Positions 8,412 to 16,233 of a stretch of 64,000 nt of DNA are shown here, piece by piece. Numbering within the stretch: position 1 is the first letter of the stretch; each line of letters begins with the position of its first letter. The position numbers and the translations under genes were made by a program. The notes beneath the pieces were generated by a model. That model was not told the origin of the DNA. It did no database searches and was given only the letters and a program-made list of their open reading frames with translations. Source of the stretch: Streptomyces sp. Tue6028 (GTDB lineage: Bacteria; Actinomycetota; Actinomycetes; Streptomycetales; Streptomycetaceae); NCBI RefSeq assembly GCF_002300165.1, contig NZ_MLCE01000019.1, forward strand, positions 124,001-188,000, written 5' to 3'.

Positions 8412-9410
8412 TCAGCCCGCGGAACCTCCGGTCGCCGCCGGCAGCGGCTCCTGCTCCAGCCCCTTGACCCTCCCACGGCCCACCTGCGTCCGTACCGCCC
8501 CCATGCTCGCCGCGATGACGAGGGCGATCGCCAGGGCCTGGGTGACCGACAGCGCCTGACCGAGGACGAGGAAGCCCGCGGTGGCGGCGACGGCCGGTTC
8601 GAGGCTCATGAGGATGGCGAAGGTGGAGGCGGGCAGCCGCCGCAGGGCGAGGAGTTCGAGGGTGTAGGGCAGGACCGAGGAGAGGACGGCCACCGCCCCG
8701 CCCAGCACCACCGTGGTGGGGACGAGGAGTTTCGAGCCGGACTCGGCGATCCCCAGCGGCAGGAAGGCCACCGCCGCGACCACCATGGCGAGGGCGAGCC
8801 CGTCGGCCTGGGGGAAGCGCCTGCCCGTACGGGCGCTGAAGACGATGTACGCCGCCCACATGGCGCCGGCGCCGAGCGCGAAGGCCACACCGGCCGGGTC
8901 GAGGCTGCTGAACCCTCCGCCGCCGAGCAGGAAGACGCCGCCGAGCGCGAGGCCGGCCCAGACCAGGTTCACGGCGCGCCGGGAGGCGAGCACGGAGAGC
9001 GCGAGGGGGCCGAGCACTTCGAGCGTGACGGCGGGGCCCAGCGGGATCCGGTCGACCGACTGGTAGAAGAGGCCGTTCATCGCGGCCATCGTCAGACCGA
9101 AGACGACGACGGTGCCCCAGTCGGCGCGCGAGTGCCCGCGCATCTTGGGGCGGCAGACCGCGAGCAGCACGACCGCCGCCACCAGGAGCCGCAGGGTCAC
9201 CACGCCGAGCGCGCCGGCCCGCGGCATCAGACTCACCGCGAGGGCGCCGCCGAACTGCACGGAGATGCCGCCGGCGAGGACCAGTCCCACGGGCCCGAGA
9301 GCGCCCCGTCGGCCCGGTCCGCCCGCCGTGGGCGCACCCGGCGCGGGGGCGGGAGCCATCGCGGGGGCGACCGAGGCCGGGGAGGACGGGACGGCGCTGG
9401 GGGTGTTCAC
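8412..9410 (-). CDS. EamA family transporter (DMT superfamily)
   Basis: 332-residue inner-membrane transporter with ten predicted helices in two EamA repeats after a Pro/Ala-rich cytoplasmic lead. Examples are 'GLVLAGGISVQFGGALAVSL', 'VTLRLLVAAVVLLAVC' and 'STFAILMSLEPAVAATAGFL', the last being the typical EamA second-repeat motif. RhaT/RhtA-like members export amino acids or small metabolites; the substrate is unknown. I prefer GTG 9410 with GGAAGG at correct spacing; two in-frame ATGs 36-39 nt upstream lack a clear ribosome site and give a 345-residue form. The gene stands alone, tail-to-tail with the membrane protein at its 3' side. Confidence 0.85.
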   Translation of the reverse strand: MNTPSAVPSSPASVAPAMAPAPAPGAPTAGGPGRRGALGPVGLVLAGGISVQFGGALAVSLMPRAGALGVVTLRLLVAAVVLLAVCRPKMRGHSRADWGTVVVFGLTMAAMNGLFYQSVDRIPLGPAVTLEVLGPLALSVLASRRAVNLVWAGLALGGVFLLGGGGFSSLDPAGVAFALGAGAMWAAYIVFSARTGRRFPQADGLALAMVVAAVAFLPLGIAESGSKLLVPTTVVLGGAVAVLSSVLPYTLELLALRRLPASTFAILMSLEPAVAATAGFLVLGQALSVTQALAIALVIAASMGAVRTQVGRGRVKGLEQEPLPAATGGSAG

Positions 9411-9461
9411 GGGACCTTCCAGGGGATCGACGCGGGATTCGTTCATCATGCTGCACTCGCC

Positions 9462-9479
9462 AGTCCAGAGTAATGGACT
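9462..9479. promoter_or_regulatory. Inverted repeat AGTCCA-N6-TGGACT upstream of the EamA gene
   Basis: Perfect 6-bp arms separated by GAGTAA, 52 nt upstream of the chosen EamA start, in a short AT-richer patch. Position and symmetry fit an operator for the transporter gene. No adjacent regulator gene is present. Confidence 0.4.
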
Positions 9480-9549
9480 TTGTCAGGCGTGTGAACCCAT
9501 GACGGAACTGTCCCACGGTGCGGACGGCGGCGCCCACCGGGCCCCCAGC

Positions 9550-9730
9550 GACGGCCGCGGACCGCGCCCGCCCGCACCGCGGCCGCCGTCCGGTCCGGGG
9601 CGGCCCGGGGCGGGTTCGAAGGGGCCGGGATCGGGCGCGGGGCGGGTGCCGAGCGACTCGGGTCGGGAACCCGGGTGTCTCGGGTCGCGACCCGACCGAC
9701 CCGCCCCGGATCCCTGGTCTCCCCGTCGGG
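9550..9730. repeat. Low-complexity GGGTCG/CGACCC-rich spacer with a 16-bp palindrome
   Basis: The spacer between the oxidoreductase stop and the EamA promoter is made of short GGGTCGGG, GACCCGCG and CCGGGTC pieces in both orientations. It contains the perfect palindrome TCGGGTCGCGACCCGA (9680-9695), 36 nt past the minus-strand stop, which could end that transcript without a U tract. No coding feature is seen. The same composition continues into the gene's C-terminal codons. Confidence 0.5.
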
Positions 9731-12700
9731 TTACGGGCGGCCCGCGTCGGGGCCGGAGCGACCCGCGTCGGGACCCGGGCCGCCCAGGTCTGAGGGAAGG
9801 GCTGCGGCCGCGGGATCTCGGCCGGGGTCGGGCAGTGCGTCCGCCAGTGCCTCGGCGAGGTGCCGTGCCCCGCTGTCCGCCAGTTGTCGCAGCTGGGTAC
9901 GGCAGGAGAAGCCGTCCGCGAGGAGCAGCGTGTCGTCCGTGGCCGCGCGCACCGCCGGGAGGAGCTGTTCCTCCGCGCAGGCCCTGGACACCTCGTAGTG
10001 GCCCTTCTCGAAACCGAAGTTGCCGGCCAGACCGCAGCAGCCGCCCGCGAGGGCGCCGGTCAGCCCGGCCGCCTCGCGCAGCCGGCGGTCGGCGGCGTCG
10101 CCGAGCACCGCGTGCTGGTGGCAGTGGGTCTGGCCGGCGACCGGGCGGTCCAGCCGGGGCGGGGTCCAGTCCGGGGCGTGGCGCTCCAGGACCTCGGCGA
10201 ACGTCACCACCGACGCCGCGAGCCGCGCCGCCCGGGGGTCGTCGTGCAGCAGCTCCGGGAGGTCGGTGCGCAGGGCGGCGGCGCAGCTGGGCTCCAGGAC
10301 GACGACCGGGATGCCCTCCGCCTCCAGGTACGGCTCCATCAGGTCGAGCGAGCGACGCATCACGGCACGGGCCTGGTCGAGCTGTCCGGTGGAGACGTAC
10401 GTCAGCCCGCAGCAGACGCGGCTGCGGCGGCGTGCGAGGAGCAGGGAGAGGCCGACCGGCCCGCGCGTCACCCCGTCGCCGACCGGCCCCCGCCGGGTCC
10501 GGAGCCCGTCTCCGTTCCCGCCGGACTCCCCGGCCCCCGGCCTGATCCGGTCGCTCCCGCCGGACGCCCCGATCCCCGACCCCCCGTGCCGACCGCTCGC
10601 GTCCGGCCACCGCGGCCGGCGCTTCCCGGCCGGACCGGGAGTCATCCGCTTCGTCGGTGGCAGCAGGACGGTCAGCCCGGCCGCCTCCAGGACGCGGACG
10701 GCCGCCCGCCCCACGGACGGCGACAGATGCTCGGTGAAGGTGTCCGGCCAGAGCACCACGACGGTGCCGCCGAACCCCGGGAAGGCCGGTCGCGCCCCCG
10801 GCCGCCGCCGCGCGCGCACGAACGCCTTCACCCGGTCCCGGAACCGGCGTGTCCACCAGCGGCTGAACGTCTCCGCCGCCAGCCGCGGGATCTCCCGCTC
10901 GGGCGCGATCCCGGCCAGCCGCTTGGCGACGGCGGCCAACGGGCGCACGGAGGCGAGGTGGTTGACCAGCCGAGCGGAACGCGTACGGGACACCGCGGCG
11001 AGCCACACGGGCAGCCGGCCCATCGCGTAGTGCGCGGCGGGCCGGCGGCGCCCGGCGTAGTGGTGGTGGAGGAACTCCGCCTTGTACGTGGCCATGTCGA
11101 CGCCGACCGGGCAGTCCGACCGGCAGCCCTTGCAGGACAGGCACAGATCCAGCGCGTCGCGGACCTCCGTGGAACGCCATCCGTCGGTCACGACCTCGCC
11201 CGCGAGCATCTCGTGCAACAGCCGGGCGCGCCCGCGCGTCGAGTGCTCCTCCTCGCCGGTCGCCCGGAAGGAGGGGCACATGACGCCGGTCGCCGACGCC
11301 CCGGTCGTACGGCATTTGGCGACGCCCACACAGCGGCGCACCGCCGCCGAGAAGTCCCCGCCGTCGGCCGGATACCCGAACTCCACGTCCACGGGCCGGC
11401 CCGGCAGCGCCGCGAAGCGCAGGTTCTCGTCGAGGCGGTGCGGCCGTACGAGCATGCCGGGGTTGAGCAGATCGTCCGGATCCCAGAGGTCCTTCGCCCG
11501 CTCGAAGAGGCCGACCATGGCGGCGCCGTACATCCGGGGCAGCAGCTCCGCCCGCGCCTGTCCGTCGCCGTGCTCGCCGGAGAGGGAACCGCCGTGCGAG
11601 ACGACCACCTCGGCCAGTTCCTGCGAGAAGCTCCGGAAGCGGGCCACCCCCGCCGTGCTGACGAGGTCGAAGTCGATGCGTACGTGGATGCAGCCGTCGC
11701 CGAAGTGCCCGTACGGCGTGCCGCGCAGGCCGTACGCCGTCAGCAGGGCGCGGAAGTCACGCAGGTACGCCCCGAGCCGGGCGGGCGGCACCGCGCAGTC
11801 CTCCCAGCCGGGCCAGGCCTCGCTGCCGTCCGGCATCCGGGTCGCGGTGCCGCTGGCGTCCTCGCGGATGCGCCACAGGGCGCGCTGCCCGGCCGGGTCG
11901 GTGACCACGACGGCGTCCGTCACGTCGGCGGCCCGCACGATCGCGTCCGCCCGCGCGCGGGCCTCGCCGCCGGACGCCCCGCCCGTCTCCACGAACAGCC
12001 AGGCCCCGCCGCGCGGCAGCCCGGCCCCGGCCGGCACCAGATCGGCGGCCATCCCCTCCACGGTCAGCGGCCCGTGCGGCAGCAGCCCGGCCGCCGCCTG
12101 TGCGGCCGCGCTCTCGTCCGGGTAGGCGAGCACGGCCAGCGCCCGCGCGGGCGGGTCCTCCACAAGCCGTACGACCGCTTCCGTCACCACCCCCCAGGTG
12201 CCCTCGGAGCCGCAGAAGGCGCGGGCGACGTCCGCGCCGCGCTCCGGCAGGAGGGCGTCGAGCGCGTAACCGGAGATGCGGCGCGGCAGGTCCGGGAAGC
12301 CGGTGCGCAGGCGCGCGAGTTCACCGTCCACCAGGTCCCGGAGCCCGTCCGGCGCGCCCGCCCAGTCCCGGCCGAGCGTCAGGCGCGCGCCCCGCGCGGT
12401 GACCACCGACAGGTCCCGCACGCTGTCCGCGGTCGTGCCCCAGGCCACCGAGTGCGATCCGCACGAGTTGTTGCCGATCATTCCGCCGAGCGTGCAGCGG
12501 CCGTGCGTCGACGGGTCGGGGCCGAAGCGCAGGCCGTGCGGGGCGGCGGCCTCCTGGAGGCGGTCGAGGACGACGCCGGGCTGGACCACGGCGGTCCGGG
12601 AGTCCGGGTCGAGCGAGACGATCGCGTTCATGTGCCGGGTGAAGTCGAGGACCACGCCGGTGCCCGTGGCCTGTCCGGCGATCGACGTGCCACCGCCGCG

Positions 12701-12940
12701 GGCCACGACGGGCACGCCGTGCGCGCGGCAGACGGCGAGCGCCGCCGCCACGTCGTCGGCGTCGCGCGGGGACACGACGCCGAGCGGGACGCGGCGGTAG
12801 TTGGAGGCGTCCATGGTGGTCAGCGCCCGCGCGGTGGTGCCGAAGTCGACCTCGCCGCGGACCGCCCGGCGCAGCCCCTCCCGCAGTGCCCGGGCGTCGG
12901 TCGCCGGTACCGGTGTCCCCTGCTTCCCGAGATCCGTCAT
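9731..12940 (-). CDS. FAD-linked oxidoreductase with 4Fe-4S and CCG domains (GlcD/D-lactate dehydrogenase-like)
   Basis: 1069-residue fusion of an FAD-binding type-4 (VAO/GlcD) dehydrogenase with an Fe-S domain. The FAD PP-loop is 'VVARGGGTSIAGQATG', followed by 'GGMIGNNSCGSHS' and the FAD-oxidase C domain with 'YGHFGDGCIHVRIDFDL'. Cluster ligands are 'CLSCKGCRSDCPVG' near residues 600-615, and CCG-type cysteines occur in 'RVCCGLTYVSTGQ' and 'GGCCGLAGNFGF'. The family oxidises 2-hydroxy acids such as D-lactate or glycolate and feeds electrons to the quinone pool. A stretch of about 70 Gly/Arg/Asp/Pro-rich residues (roughly 763-837) interrupts the CCG region, and the C-terminal 25 residues are repetitive. 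ATG 12940 has GGAGG only one base away, so the true start could differ. Confidence 0.88.
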   Translation of the reverse strand: MTDLGKQGTPVPATDARALREGLRRAVRGEVDFGTTARALTTMDASNYRRVPLGVVSPRDADDVAAALAVCRAHGVPVVARGGGTSIAGQATGTGVVLDFTRHMNAIVSLDPDSRTAVVQPGVVLDRLQEAAAPHGLRFGPDPSTHGRCTLGGMIGNNSCGSHSVAWGTTADSVRDLSVVTARGARLTLGRDWAGAPDGLRDLVDGELARLRTGFPDLPRRISGYALDALLPERGADVARAFCGSEGTWGVVTEAVVRLVEDPPARALAVLAYPDESAAAQAAAGLLPHGPLTVEGMAADLVPAGAGLPRGGAWLFVETGGASGGEARARADAIVRAADVTDAVVVTDPAGQRALWRIREDASGTATRMPDGSEAWPGWEDCAVPPARLGAYLRDFRALLTAYGLRGTPYGHFGDGCIHVRIDFDLVSTAGVARFRSFSQELAEVVVSHGGSLSGEHGDGQARAELLPRMYGAAMVGLFERAKDLWDPDDLLNPGMLVRPHRLDENLRFAALPGRPVDVEFGYPADGGDFSAAVRRCVGVAKCRTTGASATGVMCPSFRATGEEEHSTRGRARLLHEMLAGEVVTDGWRSTEVRDALDLCLSCKGCRSDCPVGVDMATYKAEFLHHHYAGRRRPAAHYAMGRLPVWLAAVSRTRSARLVNHLASVRPLAAVAKRLAGIAPEREIPRLAAETFSRWWTRRFRDRVKAFVRARRRPGARPAFPGFGGTVVVLWPDTFTEHLSPSVGRAAVRVLEAAGLTVLLPPTKRMTPGPAGKRRPRWPDASGRHGGSGIGASGGSDRIRPGAGESGGNGDGLRTRRGPVGDGVTRGPVGLSLLLARRRSRVCCGLTYVSTGQLDQARAVMRRSLDLMEPYLEAEGIPVVVLEPSCAAALRTDLPELLHDDPRAARLAASVVTFAEVLERHAPDWTPPRLDRPVAGQTHCHQHAVLGDAADRRLREAAGLTGALAGGCCGLAGNFGFEKGHYEVSRACAEEQLLPAVRAATDDTLLLADGFSCRTQLRQLADSGARHLAEALADALPDPGRDPAAAALPSDLGGPGPDAGRSGPDAGRP

Positions 12941-13052
12941 GCCTCCCAGGATGCCGCCGTGCGTCGGTGCCACCGGTGCTCCGCGCATCCCGTTTTGCGC
13001 CCGGATCCTGAAACCGCTTCCAGAACCTTCCCAATGCGATCACGAACTCTCA

Positions 13053-13058
13053 TATAGT
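13053..13058 (+). promoter_or_regulatory. -10-like TATAGT upstream of the conservon
   Basis: TATAGT in a locally AT-rich stretch 90 nt before cvnA, the best sigma-70-type -10 in the gap between the divergent oxidoreductase and the conservon. No clear -35 is seen. Confidence 0.4.
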
Positions 13059-13085
13059 GACCGCAAGTTGAGCACCGGGTGTCGT

Positions 13086-13141
13086 TTCTCGCCCAGGACA
13101 CGACCGAGGACACGTTCTCGCCCCAGAAGACGACCGAGGAC
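13086..13141 (+). repeat. Direct repeat in the cvnA leader
   Basis: Two near-identical copies of about 26 bp (TTCTCGCCC...ACGACCGAGGAC) lie head to tail with a 29-bp period immediately before cvnA. The second copy supplies the GAGGA ribosome site for ATG 13148. The duplication also keeps an in-frame GTG-started extension open from 13079. Confidence 0.6.
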
Positions 13142-13147
13142 CGATTG

Positions 13148-14842
13148 ATGACCCCGCCTCTCCCCCACGGCGAACGACCCACCTTCCGCGCCGTCGCGCC
13201 CGCTCCGCTGATCACCGCCGTCCCGGCCGCGCTCGCGGTGGCCTGCGCGGTCGCCCTCGCGCCCGACTCGGCGCGCGCACCGCTCGCCTGGGGCACGGGC
13301 GCCGCCGCGGTCCTGCTCTGCGCGGCCGTCGCGGTGGCCGCGCACGCCGTGCAGAGCGCGAAACTGGCGCGCCGCCGCCTCGGCGCCGTCACCGAGGACG
13401 CCGGACGGCTCCTCCAGGAAAGGGCCCGGCTCACCGAGGAGTTCAACCAGGAACGGACTCGCCTCGCCGACGACGCCGCACGCGAGCGGACCCGTCTCGC
13501 CGAGGCTGCGGCCCGCGAACGTATCCGGCTGACCGAGGAGTTCGCGTCGGAACGCGAGCAACTCGCCGAGCAGTTCGCCGCGGAGCGGCGGCAACTGGCC
13601 GACGAGCAGACACGGCTCACCGGCGAACGGACCCGTCTCACCGAGGAGAACGCACGGCTGGCGCAGCGCGCCCGACAGGCCTCGGGCGACCGGGCCGCCG
13701 CGATCTCGGCGACCGCCAACGCGGCGGGCCGCATGCAGGCGCTGGCCACCGGCATGCTCGCCGACCTGCGCGGCATGGAGGAGAGGCACTCCGACGAGGA
13801 CGTCCTCGCCGACCTCCTCCACCTCGACCACCGCACCGCGCAGGCGGGCCGGCTCGCCGACTCGGTCGCCGTCCTGACCGGCGCGCGCTCCGGCCGCCGC
13901 TGGGCCCGCCCGATCGTCATGGAGTCGATCCTGCGCGGCGCGATGGGCCGCATCAGCGGCTACCAGCGGGTGCGCGTGCACTCCGCGAGCGAGGCCGCCG
14001 TCGCCGGGCACGCCGCCGAGGGCGTGATGCACGCGCTCGCCGAACTCCTCGACAACGCGGCGAACTTCTCGCCGCCGACCGCGGAGGTCCACGTGTACGT
14101 CGAGGAGGTCCCGGCCGGCGTCATCGTCTCCGTCGAGGACAGCGGCCTGGTCATGGGCGACGTCCAGCTGCGCCGCGCCGAACGCGCCGTGTCCGGCGAC
14201 GTCGCCGAGCTCGGTGGCCTCACCGGCACCCGGCTCGGCCTCGCCGTGGTCGGCCGGCTCGCCCGCAAGCACGGCCTGACGGTGTCCTTCCGGCCCTCCG
14301 CACGCGGCGGCACCGGCGTCCTGGTGCTCATCCCCCAGGACCTGCTGACCCAGCCGTCCGCACCGCTGTCCGCCGAACCCACGCCGGCGTCGCACCCCGC
14401 GGTCACCGCGCGCACCGAGGTGTCGTACGCCGCCGCCCGCGCCGTCGAGGACCTCGACCCGGACCCGGTCCCCACCCACGACTCGCCCCGGCACGAAGCG
14501 GCGGCCCCGTCGACCGGCGGCCTGCCCAAGCGCCGCCGCGGCCGGACCCTCGCGCACGCCGAGCGCAGTCGCTCGCACGCCACGCCCCCGGCCGCAGAGC
14601 CGAAGCCCCGTACCCCCGACGAGGCCAAGGCGCGGGCCGTCGCCCGCTTCGGCAGCTTCCGCGACGCGGTGCGCGGCGCGGCGGCCGGCGCCGCGGAAGC
14701 CGCACGGCAGGGGGACCCCGCGGCCGACGCACCGCCCGACGGGCCCGAGAACGCCGCACGCGACGAGGCGGTCGCGCCGACGGCGTCCCCCAGCACCCAC
14801 TCGACCCCGCACTCGCACCCGGAAGGCGACACCACCCCATGA
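13148..14842 (+). CDS. cvnA: Conservon sensor-like histidine kinase homologue CvnA
   Basis: 564-residue membrane protein, the CvnA component of a cvn conservon. Order: two TM helices (about 20-40 and 48-68), a long charged coiled coil with repeated RTRLxEE heptads (about 75-185), a dimerisation-like helix with 'LLHLDHRTAQAGRLADSV', a HATPase domain with N box 'HALAELLDNAANFSPP' (near residue 299) and G box 'TRLGLAVVGRLA' (near 363), then a 150-residue Pro/Ala/Arg-rich disordered tail. In S. coelicolor and S. griseus, CvnA-D form a membrane-bound complex likened to a G-protein system. No canonical phospho-accepting H box is obvious. ATG 13148 overlaps nothing upstream; its stop is fused to cvnB by ATGA. 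Confidence 0.92.
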   Translation: MTPPLPHGERPTFRAVAPAPLITAVPAALAVACAVALAPDSARAPLAWGTGAAAVLLCAAVAVAAHAVQSAKLARRRLGAVTEDAGRLLQERARLTEEFNQERTRLADDAARERTRLAEAAARERIRLTEEFASEREQLAEQFAAERRQLADEQTRLTGERTRLTEENARLAQRARQASGDRAAAISATANAAGRMQALATGMLADLRGMEERHSDEDVLADLLHLDHRTAQAGRLADSVAVLTGARSGRRWARPIVMESILRGAMGRISGYQRVRVHSASEAAVAGHAAEGVMHALAELLDNAANFSPPTAEVHVYVEEVPAGVIVSVEDSGLVMGDVQLRRAERAVSGDVAELGGLTGTRLGLAVVGRLARKHGLTVSFRPSARGGTGVLVLIPQDLLTQPSAPLSAEPTPASHPAVTARTEVSYAAARAVEDLDPDPVPTHDSPRHEAAAPSTGGLPKRRRGRTLAHAERSRSHATPPAAEPKPRTPDEAKARAVARFGSFRDAVRGAAAGAAEAARQGDPAADAPPDGPENAARDEAVAPTASPSTHSTPHSHPEGDTTP

Positions 14843-15246
14843 CCGGCACCACCACCGCCGACGAGAAGCTCTCCTGGCTCATCGAGGGCCTCCTTGAGCG
14901 CACCCCGGGCGCGCGGCACGCGCTCGTGCTCTCCCGCGACGGCCTGAAGCTGTGCCGCACCCCCGAGCTCTCGGCCGACCAGGCCGACCAGCTCGCCGCG
15001 ATCGCCGCCGGCATCCAGTCGCTGTCCCACGGGGCGTCCGTCGAGTTCGGCGACGGCAGCGGCGGCGTGCGCTCGGCGATGGCCGAGTTCTACGGCGGGG
15101 TCCTGTTCATCGTGGAGGCGGGCGACGGCGCGCACCTCGCCGTGGTCACCGCCGAGGACGCCGACGCGGGTCTGGTCGGGCACAACATGAGCGAACTCGT
15201 GGAGCAACTCGGCGAACACCTGAGCGCGCAGCCCCGTACGTCATGA
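14839..15246 (+). CDS. cvnB: Conservon roadblock/LC7 protein CvnB
   Basis: 135-residue roadblock/LC7-domain protein that fills nearly the whole chain ('LSWLIEGLLERTPGARHALV', 'LAAIAAGIQSLSHGASVEFG', 'LFIVEAGDGAHLAVVTAED'). Roadblock proteins act as partners or GAP-like modulators of small GTPases; in conservons CvnB sits with the GTPase CvnD. The start ATG shares ATGA with the cvnA stop and the end shares ATGA with cvnC, so translation is coupled through the set. Confidence 0.93.
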   Translation: MTGTTTADEKLSWLIEGLLERTPGARHALVLSRDGLKLCRTPELSADQADQLAAIAAGIQSLSHGASVEFGDGSGGVRSAMAEFYGGVLFIVEAGDGAHLAVVTAEDADAGLVGHNMSELVEQLGEHLSAQPRTS

Positions 15247-15599
15247 GCCGACCGGGCAGGGACGACGCGCCCGACCGGCTGTACACCCTCACGGGTGGGC
15301 GCAGCCGGTCCGGGCCCGATACCCCCTTCGACCTCGTGACCCTGGTGGTCGCCGAGTGCGACCCGGTGGCGGGCATGCAGTCCGAGCACGCCGCGATCCT
15401 GCGGCTGTGCGAGCGGCCGACGGCGGTCGTCGAGATCGCCGCCGAGCTGCGGCTGCCGGTGTCCATCACCCGCATCCTGCTCGCCGACCTGCTCGCCGCG
15501 GGCCGGGTCAGCGCCCGCCATCCGCACGCGGCGGTCCCCTCAGGTCTCCCCGATCCCGACATCCTGGAGCAGGTGCTCGTTGGACTCCGTAACCTCTGA
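15243..15599 (+). CDS. cvnC: Conservon DUF742 protein CvnC
   Basis: 118-residue DUF742 protein with the typical N-terminal 'RLYTLTGGRS' and a winged-helix-like core ('EHAAILRLCERPTAVVEIAAELRLPVSITRILLADLLAAGRV'). The family is found almost only in conservons. It resembles a DNA-binding fold, but its role there is thought to be within the signalling complex. Start ATG 15243 overlaps the cvnB stop (ATGA). The 3' end overlaps the TTG start of cvnD by 20 nt, ending in the conserved 'VLVGLRNL'. Confidence 0.92.
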   Translation: MSRPGRDDAPDRLYTLTGGRSRSGPDTPFDLVTLVVAECDPVAGMQSEHAAILRLCERPTAVVEIAAELRLPVSITRILLADLLAAGRVSARHPHAAVPSGLPDPDILEQVLVGLRNL

Positions 15600-16233
15600 C
15601 GCCCTCGCGCCCGCGAGCGCCCGTACACCCCTTCAGGCGTCGGCCGACAACGGCCTGAAGATCGTGATCGTCGGCGGCTTCGGCGTCGGCAAGACGACCC
15701 TGGTCCGCTCCGTCAGCGAGATCCGTCCCCTCAACACCGAGGAGACGATGACGCAGGCCGGTGCCGCCGTGGACGACATCAGCGAGGTGCGCGGCAAGTC
15801 CGCCACCACCGTCGCCTTCGACTTCGGCCGCATCACCCTGGACGCCCACAATGTGCTGTACCTGTTCGGCGCGCCCGGGCAGGAGCGCTTCTGGTTCCTC
15901 TGGGACCGGCTGTTCTCCGGCACGCTCGGCGCGGTCGTCCTCGTCGACACCCGGCGCATCGACGACTCCTGGTACGCCATCGACCGGCTGGAGCACCACG
16001 GCACCCCGTTCATCGTGGCCTGCAACGACTTCGGCGGACCCACGCACACCCCCGCGCAGATCCGCGAGGCGCTCGACCTCGACCCGCACGTGCCGCTGAT
16101 CGACTGCGACGCCCGCTCCCGGGAGTCCGCCAAGCGGGTGCTGATCACCCTGGTCGAGCACCTCGCCTCCCTGTACGCCCCTCACGGCGCCGCCGCGCAA
16201 GGCGCCCCGAACTCACCGGAGCCGGCACTGTGA
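15580..16233 (+). CDS. cvnD: Conservon GTP-binding protein CvnD
   Basis: 217-residue small GTPase of the Ras-like/MglA-related group. The P-loop is 'GGFGVGKTTLV'; the switch II/G3 region is 'FGAPGQERFWFLWD', with Ala-Pro in place of the usual Asp-x-x; the G4 position reads 'CNDFG' rather than NKxD, as is usual for CvnD. A 25-residue N-terminal lead starts at TTG 15580, which sits inside cvnC behind GGAG. GDP/GTP cycling presumably gates the CvnA-C complex at the membrane. The stop forms GTGA with the first P450, so the P450 is an integral part of the operon. Confidence 0.92.
   Translation: MDSVTSDALAPASARTPLQASADNGLKIVIVGGFGVGKTTLVRSVSEIRPLNTEETMTQAGAAVDDISEVRGKSATTVAFDFGRITLDAHNVLYLFGAPGQERFWFLWDRLFSGTLGAVVLVDTRRIDDSWYAIDRLEHHGTPFIVACNDFGGPTHTPAQIREALDLDPHVPLIDCDARSRESAKRVLITLVEHLASLYAPHGAAAQGAPNSPEPAL

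Noticed and set aside
9860..13057. Long plus-strand open frame opposite the FAD/Fe-S oxidoreductase
   Set aside because: GC-driven shadow; the minus-strand protein has full cofactor motifs and this frame has none.
13079..13147. Longer CvnA starting at GTG 13079
   Set aside because: The extension is made only of the leader duplication and lacks a ribosome site; ATG 13148 has GAGGA.
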